Assembly: GCA_900470095.1 (NCBI GenBank)
Contig: UBZM01000005.1
Span: 263,900-327,899 of the forward strand
Length of the DNA stretch: 64,000 nucleotides
Origin: Hyphomicrobiales bacterium
GTDB lineage: Bacteria > Pseudomonadota > Alphaproteobacteria > Rhizobiales > Beijerinckiaceae
Reading direction: 5' to 3'
Below, in pieces: positions 24,901 through 33,746 of the stretch; position 1 is the first letter of the stretch, and every line of letters starts with the position of its first letter. Made by a program: the position numbers and the translations under genes. Below the pieces are notes generated by a model, which saw only the letters and a list, made by a program, of their open reading frames with translations, made no database searches and had not been told where the DNA came from.

Positions 24901-25255
24901 ACAAAGCTCCTGGTTTGTCGACTGTGAAGCTTGAGGCGCGTTGAATGTCGATCCGTCCCTGCAGCCCTGCGCGGTGGCGGCCTTGCGGTTGCCGTCGGTC
25001 GGGCCGCATCAGCGACCTCATTGCCGGCGCAGACCGCGGGAACTCTCGACGAAGCGTCCGCGGAATTCATGCAAGGGCTACCCACGGCCCGTCGGCCTGG
25101 CGCACAGCTGCCCCGCATCGTCTTCGTGAACCTCAGTGCCGAACAAATCGGGCTGCCGCGCGTTCCCCACGCATTCCCGAGGAGGCGGCAGATCAGGCCG
25201 CCTCGAGTTCAATGGCACTGTGTGAGGCCAGCAGTTCATAGCAGGAGGTGAAACC
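24901..25255. other. Non-coding gap
   Basis: 355 bases. Several frames stay open but none has a recognisable protein or start. One carries GGGLAVAVGRAASATSLPAQ, which may be gene debris. The right end has the AGGAGGTG ribosome-binding site of the next gene. Confidence 0.35.
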
Positions 25256-25564
25256 ATGGAACGCCGGGCATTCCTGACAGGATTTCTGGGCCTCACTCTT
25301 GGCCTGGCCCTCACTTTGCGGCCCCGGGATGTGCAAGCTGCCCCACGGCTCCAGGCGCCCGAGGCGCCAAACGCAGATGTTTCCGATCTGACGCTCCCGG
25401 ACGGAACGCCATTGGACTGGGCCCAACAGCGCGGTTCGGATTGGGATCATCGGCATCACCGTCCGCCGCAGCATCGCAGGCACCATCGCCGCCATCGGCG
25501 CCAGGTCTGCCGTATGCACCGTGACCGGTTCGGCAGGCGGATCCGCCGCTGCCATTGGGTCTGA
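25256..25564 (+). CDS. Exported histidine/arginine-rich small protein
   Basis: A 102-residue protein with a signal peptide (MERRAFLTGFLGLTLGLALTL, then a QAAP cleavage region). The paired arginines before a hydrophobic run suggest twin-arginine export. The mature part starts acidic (NADVSDLTLPDGTPLDWAQ) and becomes extremely basic, with ten histidines and many arginines (WDHRHHRPPQHRRHHRRHRRQVCRMH). Two cysteines near the end (in RQVCRMH and RRCHWV) could form a disulfide or bind metal. AGGAGGTG, an ideal ribosome-binding site, precedes the ATG. Similar His/Arg-rich exported proteins occur in related bacteria with no assigned role. It ends 167 bases from the convergent ModA-like gene. Confidence 0.7.
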   Translation: MERRAFLTGFLGLTLGLALTLRPRDVQAAPRLQAPEAPNADVSDLTLPDGTPLDWAQQRGSDWDHRHHRPPQHRRHHRRHRRQVCRMHRDRFGRRIRRCHWV

Positions 25565-25731
25565 CCTGACGGGAGCATGCTAAGGGCCCGGCTGTCAGCG
25601 CGTGAAACTCCGTTTCCCGCTTGTGCGGAGCTGGCTCTTGCCCGCCCCTGGCCGCGACCTGTCTCGGGCCGCGCGGCGTATCAATGGCGACGGGCAGGGT
25701 GGTGCCGTGAGACAGGGGCCGGCGCGTCGAT

Positions 25732-26538
25732 TCAGCCTCGCGCCGCTGCCTTCGCACCGACATGGATGGTCTTGCTCTGTGAAACGTGGTTGGGGGCGAT
25801 GAAGCCATTGCGATGGAGCAACGCCCCGGCCTCGCCGCCTGTCAGGAAGGCAGCAAGGTCGTACCCGCGCTGCCCGGTCCCGCGCGCGACGGCCAGACCG
25901 TAGGACGCCGTCACCGCGCAGCCCTGAGGCAGATCGACGGCCGCGCAAGGGCCGGAGGGATCGAGCCCCACTGTGCCGGATTGGTAACCGAGGACGATAT
26001 CGGCCTGTCCCGTCTCGATGAGCCATGCGGCCGGCGCGCGCCCGGCCGGAACGTCTGACGCGAAGCCGCCGCCGAGCAGCCGGCGAGCCTTGGCGGCAAG
26101 CACCGCGCCTGCGCCCGGCCTCAGCCGGTCGATCCGCGCAAAGACCATCTCGGCATAATCGCCGGATGGGTCGGCGCCCGGCGTCGAGGTCGCGAGCATG
26201 AGCGCGGGATCGAGCATGGCGTCGATCAGTCCGGCGGATGGGATGCCGAGAGTGCGGCGGATGACGGCACAGAACGGATTGCGGGCAAAGCAGATCGGCT
26301 CGTCGAACAGACCAGCTTCGAACAATCGGCGGGGATGGTCCAGATTGGCGGACGCGAAGACATCAGGCGCCGCGCCGGCCTCGATGCGCTGGCGCAGCAG
26401 TCCGGCCGGGCCGAAGAGCGCCTCCACACGGATCGCGTGGGCCTGCTCGAACAGCGGCAGAATCTCCCCGAAGGCGCGGCGCAGGCTGCCCGCGGCATAG
26501 AGCCTGACGGGGTGGGTTGCGGCGATCTCACTTGGCAT
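25732..26538 (-). CDS. ModA-like oxyanion-binding protein without signal peptide
   Basis: A 268-residue protein of the molybdate-binding (ModA/WtpA) fold: VRLYAAGSLRRAF at the start with the anion-contacting Ser, then FGPAGLLRQRIEAGAAPDVFASANLDHP, and later GYAxxxFA-like and GQADIVLGYQSGT. Unlike ModA it has no signal peptide: the frame opens almost directly into the first strand. The ATG at 26538 has GGGAGA upstream and overlaps the end of the ATPase gene by 11 bases, so it is the last gene of the ABC operon. It may sense or hold oxyanion in the cytoplasm, or be exported in an unusual way. The fold call is good; the role is inferred. Confidence 0.75.
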   Translation of the reverse strand: MPSEIAATHPVRLYAAGSLRRAFGEILPLFEQAHAIRVEALFGPAGLLRQRIEAGAAPDVFASANLDHPRRLFEAGLFDEPICFARNPFCAVIRRTLGIPSAGLIDAMLDPALMLATSTPGADPSGDYAEMVFARIDRLRPGAGAVLAAKARRLLGGGFASDVPAGRAPAAWLIETGQADIVLGYQSGTVGLDPSGPCAAVDLPQGCAVTASYGLAVARGTGQRGYDLAAFLTGGEAGALLHRNGFIAPNHVSQSKTIHVGAKAAARG

Positions 26539-27394
26539 GGCTGTCTCCCGAAACCGGTTTGCCGCCGCACAAGACTTCGCCGCACGAGGCCTGATCGCGC
26601 AAGACCTCATCGCGCGAGACCTGGCTGCGCAAGACCTGGCTGCGGAAAACCGGGGCGAAGGCGGTCAGTTCCCGGCCCTCGGCCGCGAAGCGGAGAAGGC
26701 GCACCGGCACCTTGTAGAGGTCCGCGAGATGGGCCTCCGTCATCGTCTCGGCCGTCGGGCCGATCCGATGCCCTTCGTCGTCGCCCATCAGCAGCACCCG
26801 GTCGGCGATCGCCAACGCGTGGTCGGGATGATGCGTCGTGAACAGCACCGCGAGCTGCCGGTCGTCGCAGATGGTGCGGATCAGCGCCATGACCTCGTCC
26901 TGATGGTGCAAGTCGAGCGCGGCGGCGGGCTCGTCGAGCAGCAGGATCGGTGTTTCGCCGACGAGCGCCTGGGCGATCAGGACGAGCTGCCGCTCGCCGC
27001 CCGAGAGCGACGTGAAGGTGCGTTTCGCGAGTGCCGCGATGCCGAGTTCGGCGAGGCAGGCCGACGCGATCTCGCGGTCGCGTCGGCCGGGCGAACGCAA
27101 CAGGGGGATGTGCCGCGTTCGCCCCATCAGCACGATTTCGAAAGCGCTGTAGGAAAAGGCCGGCATGAAGGCCTGCGGCACGAAACCGACGGCGCCCGCG
27201 ACCGCGATGCGGCCGGCATTGGGTGCGATCAGGCCGGCGACAGCGCGCAGCAAGGTGGATTTTCCGCGCCCGTTGGGTCCGAGCACCGCGACGATCTCGC
27301 CCGCAGAAATCGTCAGGTCGAGCCCGCGGAACTGCCAGCGCCGGCCGTCATAGGAATGGCCGGCCTGCTCGGCCCGGATGCACGGCTCAGCCAT
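26528..27394 (-). CDS. ABC transporter ATPase of the FecE/BtuD type
   Basis: A 288-residue ATPase for a type II importer. Walker A is GPNGRGKST (39-47), the signature LSGGE is at 130-134, Walker B is LLLDEP (151-156), and the switch histidine is in TTHHPD. An Arg replaces the usual Ser/Cys before GKST. Residues 251-275 are a tail of five pentapeptide repeats (RSQVL, RSQVS, RDEVL, RDQAS, CGEVL) encoded by a 15-base tandem repeat, which is foreign to the family. It overlaps the permease gene upstream by 8 bases and the ModA-like gene downstream. It should energise the FecCD-type permease. Confidence 0.9.
   Translation of the reverse strand: MAEPCIRAEQAGHSYDGRRWQFRGLDLTISAGEIVAVLGPNGRGKSTLLRAVAGLIAPNAGRIAVAGAVGFVPQAFMPAFSYSAFEIVLMGRTRHIPLLRSPGRRDREIASACLAELGIAALAKRTFTSLSGGERQLVLIAQALVGETPILLLDEPAAALDLHHQDEVMALIRTICDDRQLAVLFTTHHPDHALAIADRVLLMGDDEGHRIGPTAETMTEAHLADLYKVPVRLLRFAAEGRELTAFAPVFRSQVLRSQVSRDEVLRDQASCGEVLCGGKPVSGDSHAK
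26568..26642. repeat. 15-base tandem repeat, five units
   Basis: Five imperfect units such as CGCAAGACCTGGCTG at the 3' end of the ATPase gene. They share the AGAC-N-TGG core with the repeat at 23927-23986, 2.6 kb away, and have the same period. Confidence 0.75.
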
Positions 27395-28430
27395 GGCCGC
27401 GCTCCGAGCCGGTGGCGCGCAGGAAGACCAGCGCGAAGACCGGCACGCCGATCAGCGCCGTCAGGATGCCGAGCGGGATCTCGCTCTGGCTCAATGTGCG
27501 TGCGAGATCATCGACCAGCACCATGAACAGCCCGCCGGCAAGCATCGCCGCCGGCAGGAGGGCGCGATGGTCGGGGCCGACCAGCATCCGCGCCAGATGC
27601 GGGATGACGAGGCCGATCCAGCCGATCACGCCGCTGACGGCGACCTGGGCCGAGACGATCAGCCCGATCAGCACCAGCACGAGCCAGCGCGTCGGCTCGG
27701 TCCGGACGCCGAGCGCGCGGGCCTCCTCCTCGCCCAGCGACAGGATGTTGATGCGCCAACGCAGCAGCAGGAGCAGGGCGGCGCCCGGCGCGAGCAGCCC
27801 CAGCATCAGCGCGAGCTTGTCATAATCGGCGGTGGCGAAGGAGCCGAGCAGCCAGAACACGATGCGCGGCAGCTTCTCCTCGGCATCGGCGAGATATTGC
27901 GCCAGGCTCACCAGCGCGCCGAAGAAGCCGCTGACGACGACGCCGGCCAGCACCAGGACCAGCATGTTGCGCCGCGCCACCAGCGCGTTCAGCGCGTAGA
28001 CCATCAGCAGGGCCAGCATGCCGAAGAGAAAGGCCAGCAGCAGCAGGAGCCCGCGCGACCCGCTCATCAGGATCGCGAGCGTGCCGCCGAAGGCCGCTCC
28101 GGTCGAGACGCCGATGATATGCGGGCCGACCAGCGGGTTGCGGAACACCCCCTGCAGCGCCGCCCCGCACAGGGCGAGCCCCGCACCGGCGGCAAGCGCA
28201 GTCAAGACGCGCGGGAGCCTGACCGTCAGCACGACATGGCGCTCGATCGCATCCATGCCGTCGAAACCCAGCAGGATCTGCCCGACACGGGAAGGAGAAA
28301 TGCCGTAGCGGCCGATGCCGAGCGAGACCAGCAGGACGAGCACGAGCGCGCCTGCAAGAAGCGCCAGAACCAGGCCGGGGGCGGCGCGACGTCTTGTGCG
28401 CGCCACGCGGCGGTCGGCGCTCGCCGTCAA
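27387..28430 (-). CDS. FecCD-family ABC permease
   Basis: A 347-residue permease with about ten membrane helices and the FecCD/BtuC hallmarks: VRLPRVLTALAAGAGLALCGAALQGVFRNPLVGPHIIGVSTGAAFGG, the ATPase-contact loop GVSGVIGWIGLVIPHLARMLVGPDHR and the ending SEIPLGILTALIGVPVFALVFLR. It forms the membrane channel of a type II importer, the class that carries siderophores, haem and B12, and in Haemophilus MolBCA molybdate and tungstate. It overlaps the binding-protein gene (4 bases) and the ATPase gene (8 bases), giving tight translational coupling. Confidence 0.92.
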   Translation of the reverse strand: MTASADRRVARTRRRAAPGLVLALLAGALVLVLLVSLGIGRYGISPSRVGQILLGFDGMDAIERHVVLTVRLPRVLTALAAGAGLALCGAALQGVFRNPLVGPHIIGVSTGAAFGGTLAILMSGSRGLLLLLAFLFGMLALLMVYALNALVARRNMLVLVLAGVVVSGFFGALVSLAQYLADAEEKLPRIVFWLLGSFATADYDKLALMLGLLAPGAALLLLLRWRINILSLGEEEARALGVRTEPTRWLVLVLIGLIVSAQVAVSGVIGWIGLVIPHLARMLVGPDHRALLPAAMLAGGLFMVLVDDLARTLSQSEIPLGILTALIGVPVFALVFLRATGSERGHG

Positions 28431-29479
28431 TGGAAGGAATCGTAGCCGGTGCGGTAGAAACGCCTGTAATAGGCGTCCGCCTCGGCCTGCATGTCGATAT
28501 CGGCGAAACGGTCGGGATAGAGCTTCTTGGCCATCCAGAGCTCACCCAGCGCCATCGCCTCGGGCATGGGATAGCCCCAGGCCTTGGCATATTCCGGCAT
28601 CAGGTAGATGCGTCCCGCCTTGACCGCCTCGATCGGCTGCCAGGCCGGGGCGCGCCGGATCTCCTCGACCACCTCCGGATAGCGCTCCTGGACGAAGATG
28701 ACGGCAGGATTCCATTTCAGGACATCCTCCATCGTCACCTGCTTGAAGCCCTGCAAGGCGGCGGCGACATTGGCCGCGCCGGCACGGTTCATCATGATGC
28801 CGGTATATTTGCCCGAGCCATAGGTGTTGAGGTCGGGATTGGCCATATAGGCGCTGACGCGCTGCCCCGGCGCGACCGAGGCGAGACGCTCGGCGACCAG
28901 CTTGCGCTTGGCCTGGGCGTCGGCGACCAGCGCCTCGGCCTCGTCCTTGCGGTCGAGCACTGTGCCGACCAGCCTGACGCCCTCGGCGAAACCGCTTTCA
29001 TAGGCAGCCTCCTCGTCGGCGACGACAGGGCTGACCTTGGTCGCCTCGCCCGGAGATGCGCTCAGCAGCGAGATCGCGATCACGGGAATGCCGGCCTTCT
29101 CGATCTGGCCGATCATCTCTGCCGGCGCATAGTTGGTGACGAAGACCGCATCGGGCTTCAGCTGCAGCAGCGCCTCGATATTGATCTTGGTCAGGCCGCC
29201 CGGCATCGGCAGTTTTGCGAGCTCGGGAGCAAGGCGGGCATAGTTCGCGCCGAGCTGCTGCTTCCATTGGTCGAGAATGCCGGCGAGCTTGCCGGTCGCG
29301 TTCATCTGGACGACGAGATTGAGCGTCTGGTGCTGGAGCACGACGGCCCGCGAGACGGTGTCGGGCAGCGTCACCTTGCGTCCGAGCTGATCGGTGACGA
29401 TCCGCTCGGCATGGCTGGGCGTCGTCATCAGCGGCGCAAGCAACAAGGCCAGCAGAAGAGCCGGGACGCGCGATTTCAT
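28427..29479 (-). CDS. FecB/BtuF-type periplasmic binding protein
   Basis: A 350-residue binding protein with a clear signal peptide (MKSRVPALLLALLLAPLM, cleavage near SHA-ER). The mature protein follows the class III pattern: ITDQLGRKV-like opening (RIVTDQLGRKVTLPDTVSRAVVL), a first lobe ending with LKPDAVFVTNY, the long linking helix, and a second lobe with NPAVIFVQE and AVKAGRIYLMPEY. The ATG at 29479 has GGGAGG at seven bases. It is the first gene of the four-gene operon. The ligand could be a siderophore or cobalamin, but the ModA-like fourth gene points to molybdate or tungstate. Confidence 0.9.
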   Translation of the reverse strand: MKSRVPALLLALLLAPLMTTPSHAERIVTDQLGRKVTLPDTVSRAVVLQHQTLNLVVQMNATGKLAGILDQWKQQLGANYARLAPELAKLPMPGGLTKINIEALLQLKPDAVFVTNYAPAEMIGQIEKAGIPVIAISLLSASPGEATKVSPVVADEEAAYESGFAEGVRLVGTVLDRKDEAEALVADAQAKRKLVAERLASVAPGQRVSAYMANPDLNTYGSGKYTGIMMNRAGAANVAAALQGFKQVTMEDVLKWNPAVIFVQERYPEVVEEIRRAPAWQPIEAVKAGRIYLMPEYAKAWGYPMPEAMALGELWMAKKLYPDRFADIDMQAEADAYYRRFYRTGYDSFH

Positions 29480-29544
29480 GACTATCCTCCCGCAAGCCGG
29501 CAAAGCGCCGGTGTGCAATGCCGGGATGCCGATCGGCATCGACG

Positions 29545-29568
29545 CGCTGTATTCAAGCGGGAATAGCG
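29545..29568. promoter_or_regulatory. Imperfect inverted repeat before the ABC operon
   Basis: On the minus strand, CGCTATTC and GAATACAGCG face each other around CCGCTT, 66 bases before the binding-protein ATG. The CGnTAT...ATAnnCG outline recalls ModE sites, but the match is loose. Confidence 0.3.
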
Positions 29569-29736
29569 TGCGATGCCCATGGCGGCAAGCCGGCTGGATG
29601 CGAGGGCATCCCCGGAGTTGGAGGCTTATGCTCGCCCGTCGGGACCTCCGGTTTCCACATGCCACCGAAGCCAGCAGGCATCGGCGGCAAGGAGGGCCGG
29701 ATATCGGCGCAATTCAACCGGGTCTGGCTCAGCGAG

Positions 29737-30861
29737 CTAGGCTGCTTGAGGCTCCGCCGGCATCAGGGTCGTTACGTCGATGGGCCATGCCAGATCATAG
29801 TGCTCACCGACCCGAAGCGGGCTTGCGCGACTCTGGCCGCTTCGGATGACCAGCAAATCCCGACCTTTGCCGTCCTGAAAGCGTAGATAGGTGACGATGC
29901 CGAGGAATTCCTCGCTGATCAGGCAGGCTGGCACGATGTTGAATTCATCCTGGTCAACAGGCGCCGATTTCGGCATCGGGGTGATTGCCTCTGGCCGTAT
30001 GGCGACTGTGACGTGCCCGGTCGCTGGCGTCTCCGCTGAGGAGCGCGCCTTCAGCAAGCGGGCATCGCCGATATCGAGTTCGAGCCGCTGGTCGGACCCG
30101 CTCCTGATCGAGCCCTCGAAATAGTTCATATAGCCGACGAAATCGGCGACGAAGCGACAGTTCGGATTGTGGTACAGGTCGCCGCCGGTTCCGATCTGGA
30201 CGATCCTGCCTTCGTTCATCACCGCCACGCGGTCAGCGATGGCCAGAGCCTCCTCCTGATCGTGCGTGACAATGATGGCCGTCATGCCGACCTTCTTCAG
30301 CAGGGTGCGCAATTCGCTGCGCATGTCGTCCTTCAGTTTCTTGTCGAGTGCCGACAGGGGTTCGTCGAGAAGAAGCACGGACGGCTGGGTCGCGATGCTC
30401 CGCGCGATCGCGACACGCTGCTGCTGCCCGCCGGAAAGCCTGGCCGGGTAGGCATCGCGCAAGGCGGAGAGTTCCAGCATGGTGAGGGCCGCATCGAGAA
30501 CCACAGCGCGTTCAGCCGGCGCCACCCCGTGCATCTTCAGTCCGAAGACGATGTTCTCAGCGACCGTCATATGCGGAAACAGCGCGTAGCTCTGGAACAC
30601 CATGCCGACATTGCGTCGATAGGGCGCCACGTCGGTCATCGCCTGTCCGCCCACCACGATCTCGCCGGCGGAGGGTCTCTGCAAGCCCGCGATCGCCCGC
30701 AGCATTGTCGTCTTGCCGCAGCCGCTTGGCCCAAGCAGGGCAATGATCTCGCCGGGAAAGATCTCCAGGTCGACATCGTCCAGGATGCGTTTGCCCTGGA
30801 GTTCGACCGAGAGGCCGGAAAGGGTAATTCCACGCTTCTTGAAGCTAAGGGACGGAGTCAT
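29737..30861 (-). CDS. ABC transporter ATPase, PotA-like
   Basis: A 374-residue ATPase of the polyamine/opine importer class. Walker A GPSGCGKTT, the Q-loop in VFQSYALFPHMTVAENI, signature LSGGQQQRVAIARS, Walker B LLLDEPLSALD and the switch histidine in [20 protein letters not shown] are all present, followed by a C-terminal TOBE region (from about residue 285: GHVTVAIRPEAI) that usually contacts regulators or ligand. It is the last gene of a four-gene minus-strand operon and overlaps the permease gene by 4 bases. Confidence 0.9.
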   Translation of the reverse strand: MTPSLSFKKRGITLSGLSVELQGKRILDDVDLEIFPGEIIALLGPSGCGKTTMLRAIAGLQRPSAGEIVVGGQAMTDVAPYRRNVGMVFQSYALFPHMTVAENIVFGLKMHGVAPAERAVVLDAALTMLELSALRDAYPARLSGGQQQRVAIARSIATQPSVLLLDEPLSALDKKLKDDMRSELRTLLKKVGMTAIIVTHDQEEALAIADRVAVMNEGRIVQIGTGGDLYHNPNCRFVADFVGYMNYFEGSIRSGSDQRLELDIGDARLLKARSSAETPATGHVTVAIRPEAITPMPKSAPVDQDEFNIVPACLISEEFLGIVTYLRFQDGKGRDLLVIRSGQSRASPLRVGEHYDLAWPIDVTTLMPAEPQAA

Positions 30862-31646
30862 CGCACCAGTCTTTCAAGCCCGATCCATCGCTCCATGAGA
30901 TAGACGGCCAGGATTCCGGCCAGCATCATCATCGTGGAAAGCGCAGCGACGGTCGGGTCGTTTTCGGTTCGGATATATTGATAGGCCGCAACGGGAAGGG
31001 TGGGGCGGCTACCCACCAGAAACATCGTGGCCGTGAAGTTGTGAAAGGACATGACGACTGCGAAAACCGCCGCGCCCAACAGCCCCTTGCCGATGATCGG
31101 CATGGTAATGCGGAGAAAGGCCTGCATCGGCCGGGCGCCGAGCAGCATCGCCGCACTCTCGAGATTGGGGTCGATCCCCTGGAGATTGGCGACGACGAGG
31201 CGCACGACATAGGGCAGCACGATCAGGCAATGAAGGATGACCAGGGTCGTGGTGTTGGAGATCGCCGTGACAGCGTTCGCCCATAGCAGCATCGCGATGC
31301 CCATCACGACCTCGGGTACGAAGAGCGGCGCCATGACGAGGGCGTTGATGGCCTGCCGACCGAAGAACCGGAACCGCACGATCGCAAGCGCGGCCAGGAC
31401 ACCGAACACCAGGCTGACGGCGCTGCTGATCGAGGCCAGGAAGACGCTCTGCTGCAGACCGGCGGCGAAGCTCGGTGTCCTGAAGACGTTCAGATACCAA
31501 TCCAGCGATATCCCCGTGGGCGGAAATGCCAGGGTGGCCTCGGGGTTGAACGACACCGCCAGGATGATGAGGTTCGGCAGGGCCATGAACAGCAGCACGG
31601 CGAAGGTCAGGGCCTGCAGGACAGAGAAGCCGGAAGACTTGCTCAT
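30858..31646 (-). CDS. ABC permease, PotC-like
   Basis: A 262-residue permease with six membrane helices and the ATPase-coupling motif ESAAMLLGARPMQAFLRITMPIIGKGLLGA (E-A-A-x-x-x-G form). N-terminus FAVLLFMALPNLIILAVSFNPEATLAFPPTGISLDWY is typical of the second permease in polyamine-type systems. ATG 31646 overlaps the upstream permease stop by 4 bases. With its partner it forms the channel of the importer. Confidence 0.9.
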   Translation of the reverse strand: MSKSSGFSVLQALTFAVLLFMALPNLIILAVSFNPEATLAFPPTGISLDWYLNVFRTPSFAAGLQQSVFLASISSAVSLVFGVLAALAIVRFRFFGRQAINALVMAPLFVPEVVMGIAMLLWANAVTAISNTTTLVILHCLIVLPYVVRLVVANLQGIDPNLESAAMLLGARPMQAFLRITMPIIGKGLLGAAVFAVVMSFHNFTATMFLVGSRPTLPVAAYQYIRTENDPTVAALSTMMMLAGILAVYLMERWIGLERLVR

Positions 31647-32485
31647 CGCTGAAACCGTTTCTGATAGCGATCGCCGAGCCCGTTCAGCAGGAGGATCACC
31701 GCACCCGAGATCAGGAAGAGCACACCCGCAGCCGCCGAACCGAGCGGCAGATTGGCAAGGTTGATGGCCTGGTCGAAGATCAGCACTGCGATCATGTCGA
31801 CGCGGCCGCCACCGAGCAGCATCGGCGTGACGAAGGAGTTCAGCGACAGAAGGAAGCTCAGCATGGTTCCAGCCAGGATGCCGGGCACGCATAAGGGCAG
31901 GGTGATGAGGAGAAAGATGCGCCAGGGCGGCGCTCCGAGCACGGAAGCAGCCTCGTGCAAGCGCTTGTCCAGCCGGGCGATCACCCCATTCAGCGACAGG
32001 ATCATGTAGGGCAGGATGCCGGAGACGAGGCCAACGAGCACCCCGAACTCGTTGTACATCAGCTTGAACGGGGCGTCGGTAACGCCGAGCCACATGGCCA
32101 GCCGGTTCACCAGCCCGGACCTGCCGAGAATCAGGATCAGGCCGAACATCTTCAGCACGTAGTCGCTGAGGAACATCGCCAGCAAGCCGGCGAAGATCCA
32201 CTTCCTCTGGCTCGGCGAGGCGTTGATCTCCATGTAATAGGCCACGGGAAAGCCGAGCAGGAGAGCGACGAACGTCGATATGGCGGCAAGCCAGAGCGAA
32301 TAGGTGAAGAAGTGGCGATAGGATTCATTCGTCGCCAGGTTCGCATATTGAACCAGACCCGCCGCCCCGTCGCCGGCACTGCTCTGGAAGCTCCAGCCGA
32401 GTACCGAGGACAAGCCCGTCAGAAGGACTGCGATAAGCAGAAGTGCCGGCGCAACCAGGAAATACGGCACGAGCCGTGCGATCAT
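31643..32485 (-). CDS. ABC permease, PotB-like
   Basis: A 280-residue permease with six membrane helices and the coupling motif EAASVLGAPPWRIFLLITLPLCVPGILAG. The ATG at 32485 is chosen because it has AAGGA eight bases upstream and opens straight into the first helix (MIARLVPYFLVAPALLLIAVLL); an ATG at 32515 would add ten mostly basic residues. It is followed by the PotC-like gene with a 4-base overlap. The binding-protein gene ends some 110 bases downstream of 32485 on the plus coordinate, upstream in transcription. Confidence 0.88.
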   Translation of the reverse strand: MIARLVPYFLVAPALLLIAVLLTGLSSVLGWSFQSSAGDGAAGLVQYANLATNESYRHFFTYSLWLAAISTFVALLLGFPVAYYMEINASPSQRKWIFAGLLAMFLSDYVLKMFGLILILGRSGLVNRLAMWLGVTDAPFKLMYNEFGVLVGLVSGILPYMILSLNGVIARLDKRLHEAASVLGAPPWRIFLLITLPLCVPGILAGTMLSFLLSLNSFVTPMLLGGGRVDMIAVLIFDQAINLANLPLGSAAAGVLFLISGAVILLLNGLGDRYQKRFQR

Positions 32486-32597
32486 CGTCCGGATCCTTCG
32501 CGGCCGGGCCAGCATCCGCGCCGCTTTTCAGGGGCGTTCAACTCAGTCGGCATTGGCATGCGCCCCCTTGCTCGGCTTTCCGTCCCGCGCCCGCCTG

Positions 32598-33635
32598 TCA
32601 GCGCTGGATTTCCCTTTGCCAGCGATCGTTCCAGCCGGAGAGCTGACTGGCCATCACGCCTTCCTGCAGGAAGCGGAACTCGGTGCTGGCCGGCACGGCT
32701 TCGCGCATCGTCGGCGAGACCTCCGACATCGTATTGATCGGCAGGCAGCCCAGCATCTGTGCGATCTTCTGTTGCGGTTCCTTGCTGATGGCGAAATCGA
32801 TGAAGCGGGTTGCTGCCTCGACATTCGCACCCTTCAGGATCGCGACATTGCTGATGCTGACAGGAATAAACGGTTTCGGGCAGACGAAGCGGAATTGGGA
32901 GCCAGCCTTGCGGGCCGCGAAGTAGTTGGCGACCGGCGCAAACGCCACGACATCGACCTCTCCGGAGGTCAGCAAGCGAATTTGTTCGGAATCGGACGTG
33001 GTGAAAATCGAGAAGTTCGGCTTCATCTTCTTCGCCAGCGCGAAGCCGGGATCGACGTTCGTTTCGTCTCCGCCGGCCAGGAGCGCAAGCAACGCGATGA
33101 ACATGCCGTTATAGTTGGCGCCGTAGGGAGCAGTGACCATGCCCTTCAAGCGGCTATCCGTGAGATCCTCCCATTTCGTGATTTCAAACGGGACCGTCTT
33201 GGCGTTGTAGATGATGCCGTAGGGCAAGCTCCAGATGCCGACATAGGTGTCGTTGACGACCGCCGCCGGCAGCTGGGACGCGTTCTTCAACTGGTCGACG
33301 GGGATCGGGCTCAGCAATCCGTCGCTCTGTGCAAGCGATGTCGGCGCGATCGCTGAAAGCCACAGATCCGCATCGTTGCGGTTCCTGTTCGCTCGCAGCG
33401 ACGCGAGCGTTTCCATCGAGGATGACTGCAGCTGGATTTCCGATCGGATGCCCGCTGCCGCGGCGAAGGGCTCCATCCAGGATGAGCGCATCGCGTCGCC
33501 ATAGGTGCCGCCCCAGGCAATGATCTTGAGAAGTTTCTGCGCCTGGGCCTGGCTGAAGCCCATCTGCCCGAGATAGCCCAGCGCGCCGCTGAATGCAGCG
33601 AGCCTGAGGGCCTGACGACGGCTGACTGTTCTCAT
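32598..33635 (-). CDS. Periplasmic binding protein of a polyamine/opine-type importer
   Basis: A 345-residue binding protein. A twin-arginine signal is visible (SRRQALRLAAFSGALG with Arg6-Arg7, cleavage near SQAQA-Q). The mature part starts LLKIIAWGGTYGDAMRSSWMEPFAAAAGI, the usual opening of the PotD/family 1 group (KIYxWGGxY...), and goes on with VGIWSLPYGIIYNAK and a hinge ITKWEDLTDSRLKG. GGGAGGAG precedes the ATG. It is the first gene of the operon and faces the Xre-cupin regulator across a 385-base control region. The residues that bind amines in PotD are not clearly kept, so the ligand is open. Confidence 0.88.
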   Translation of the reverse strand: MRTVSRRQALRLAAFSGALGYLGQMGFSQAQAQKLLKIIAWGGTYGDAMRSSWMEPFAAAAGIRSEIQLQSSSMETLASLRANRNRNDADLWLSAIAPTSLAQSDGLLSPIPVDQLKNASQLPAAVVNDTYVGIWSLPYGIIYNAKTVPFEITKWEDLTDSRLKGMVTAPYGANYNGMFIALLALLAGGDETNVDPGFALAKKMKPNFSIFTTSDSEQIRLLTSGEVDVVAFAPVANYFAARKAGSQFRFVCPKPFIPVSISNVAILKGANVEAATRFIDFAISKEPQQKIAQMLGCLPINTMSEVSPTMREAVPASTEFRFLQEGVMASQLSGWNDRWQREIQR

Positions 33636-33746
33636 TTGCTCCTCCCTTGCGGTGATGGTGCCGTGGTGGAGGAGGCGCAATTGCCTCTCTACCCCGCGAT
33701 GCCATGCGCTTCGTCCCGTGTCGTGTTTTCTTGATTTGTGTTTCCT

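Noticed and set aside
24931..25251. Several overlapping short frames between the GNAT pseudogene and the histidine-rich protein
   Set aside because: None has a family, a ribosome-binding site or a plausible composition; the region is kept as a gap.
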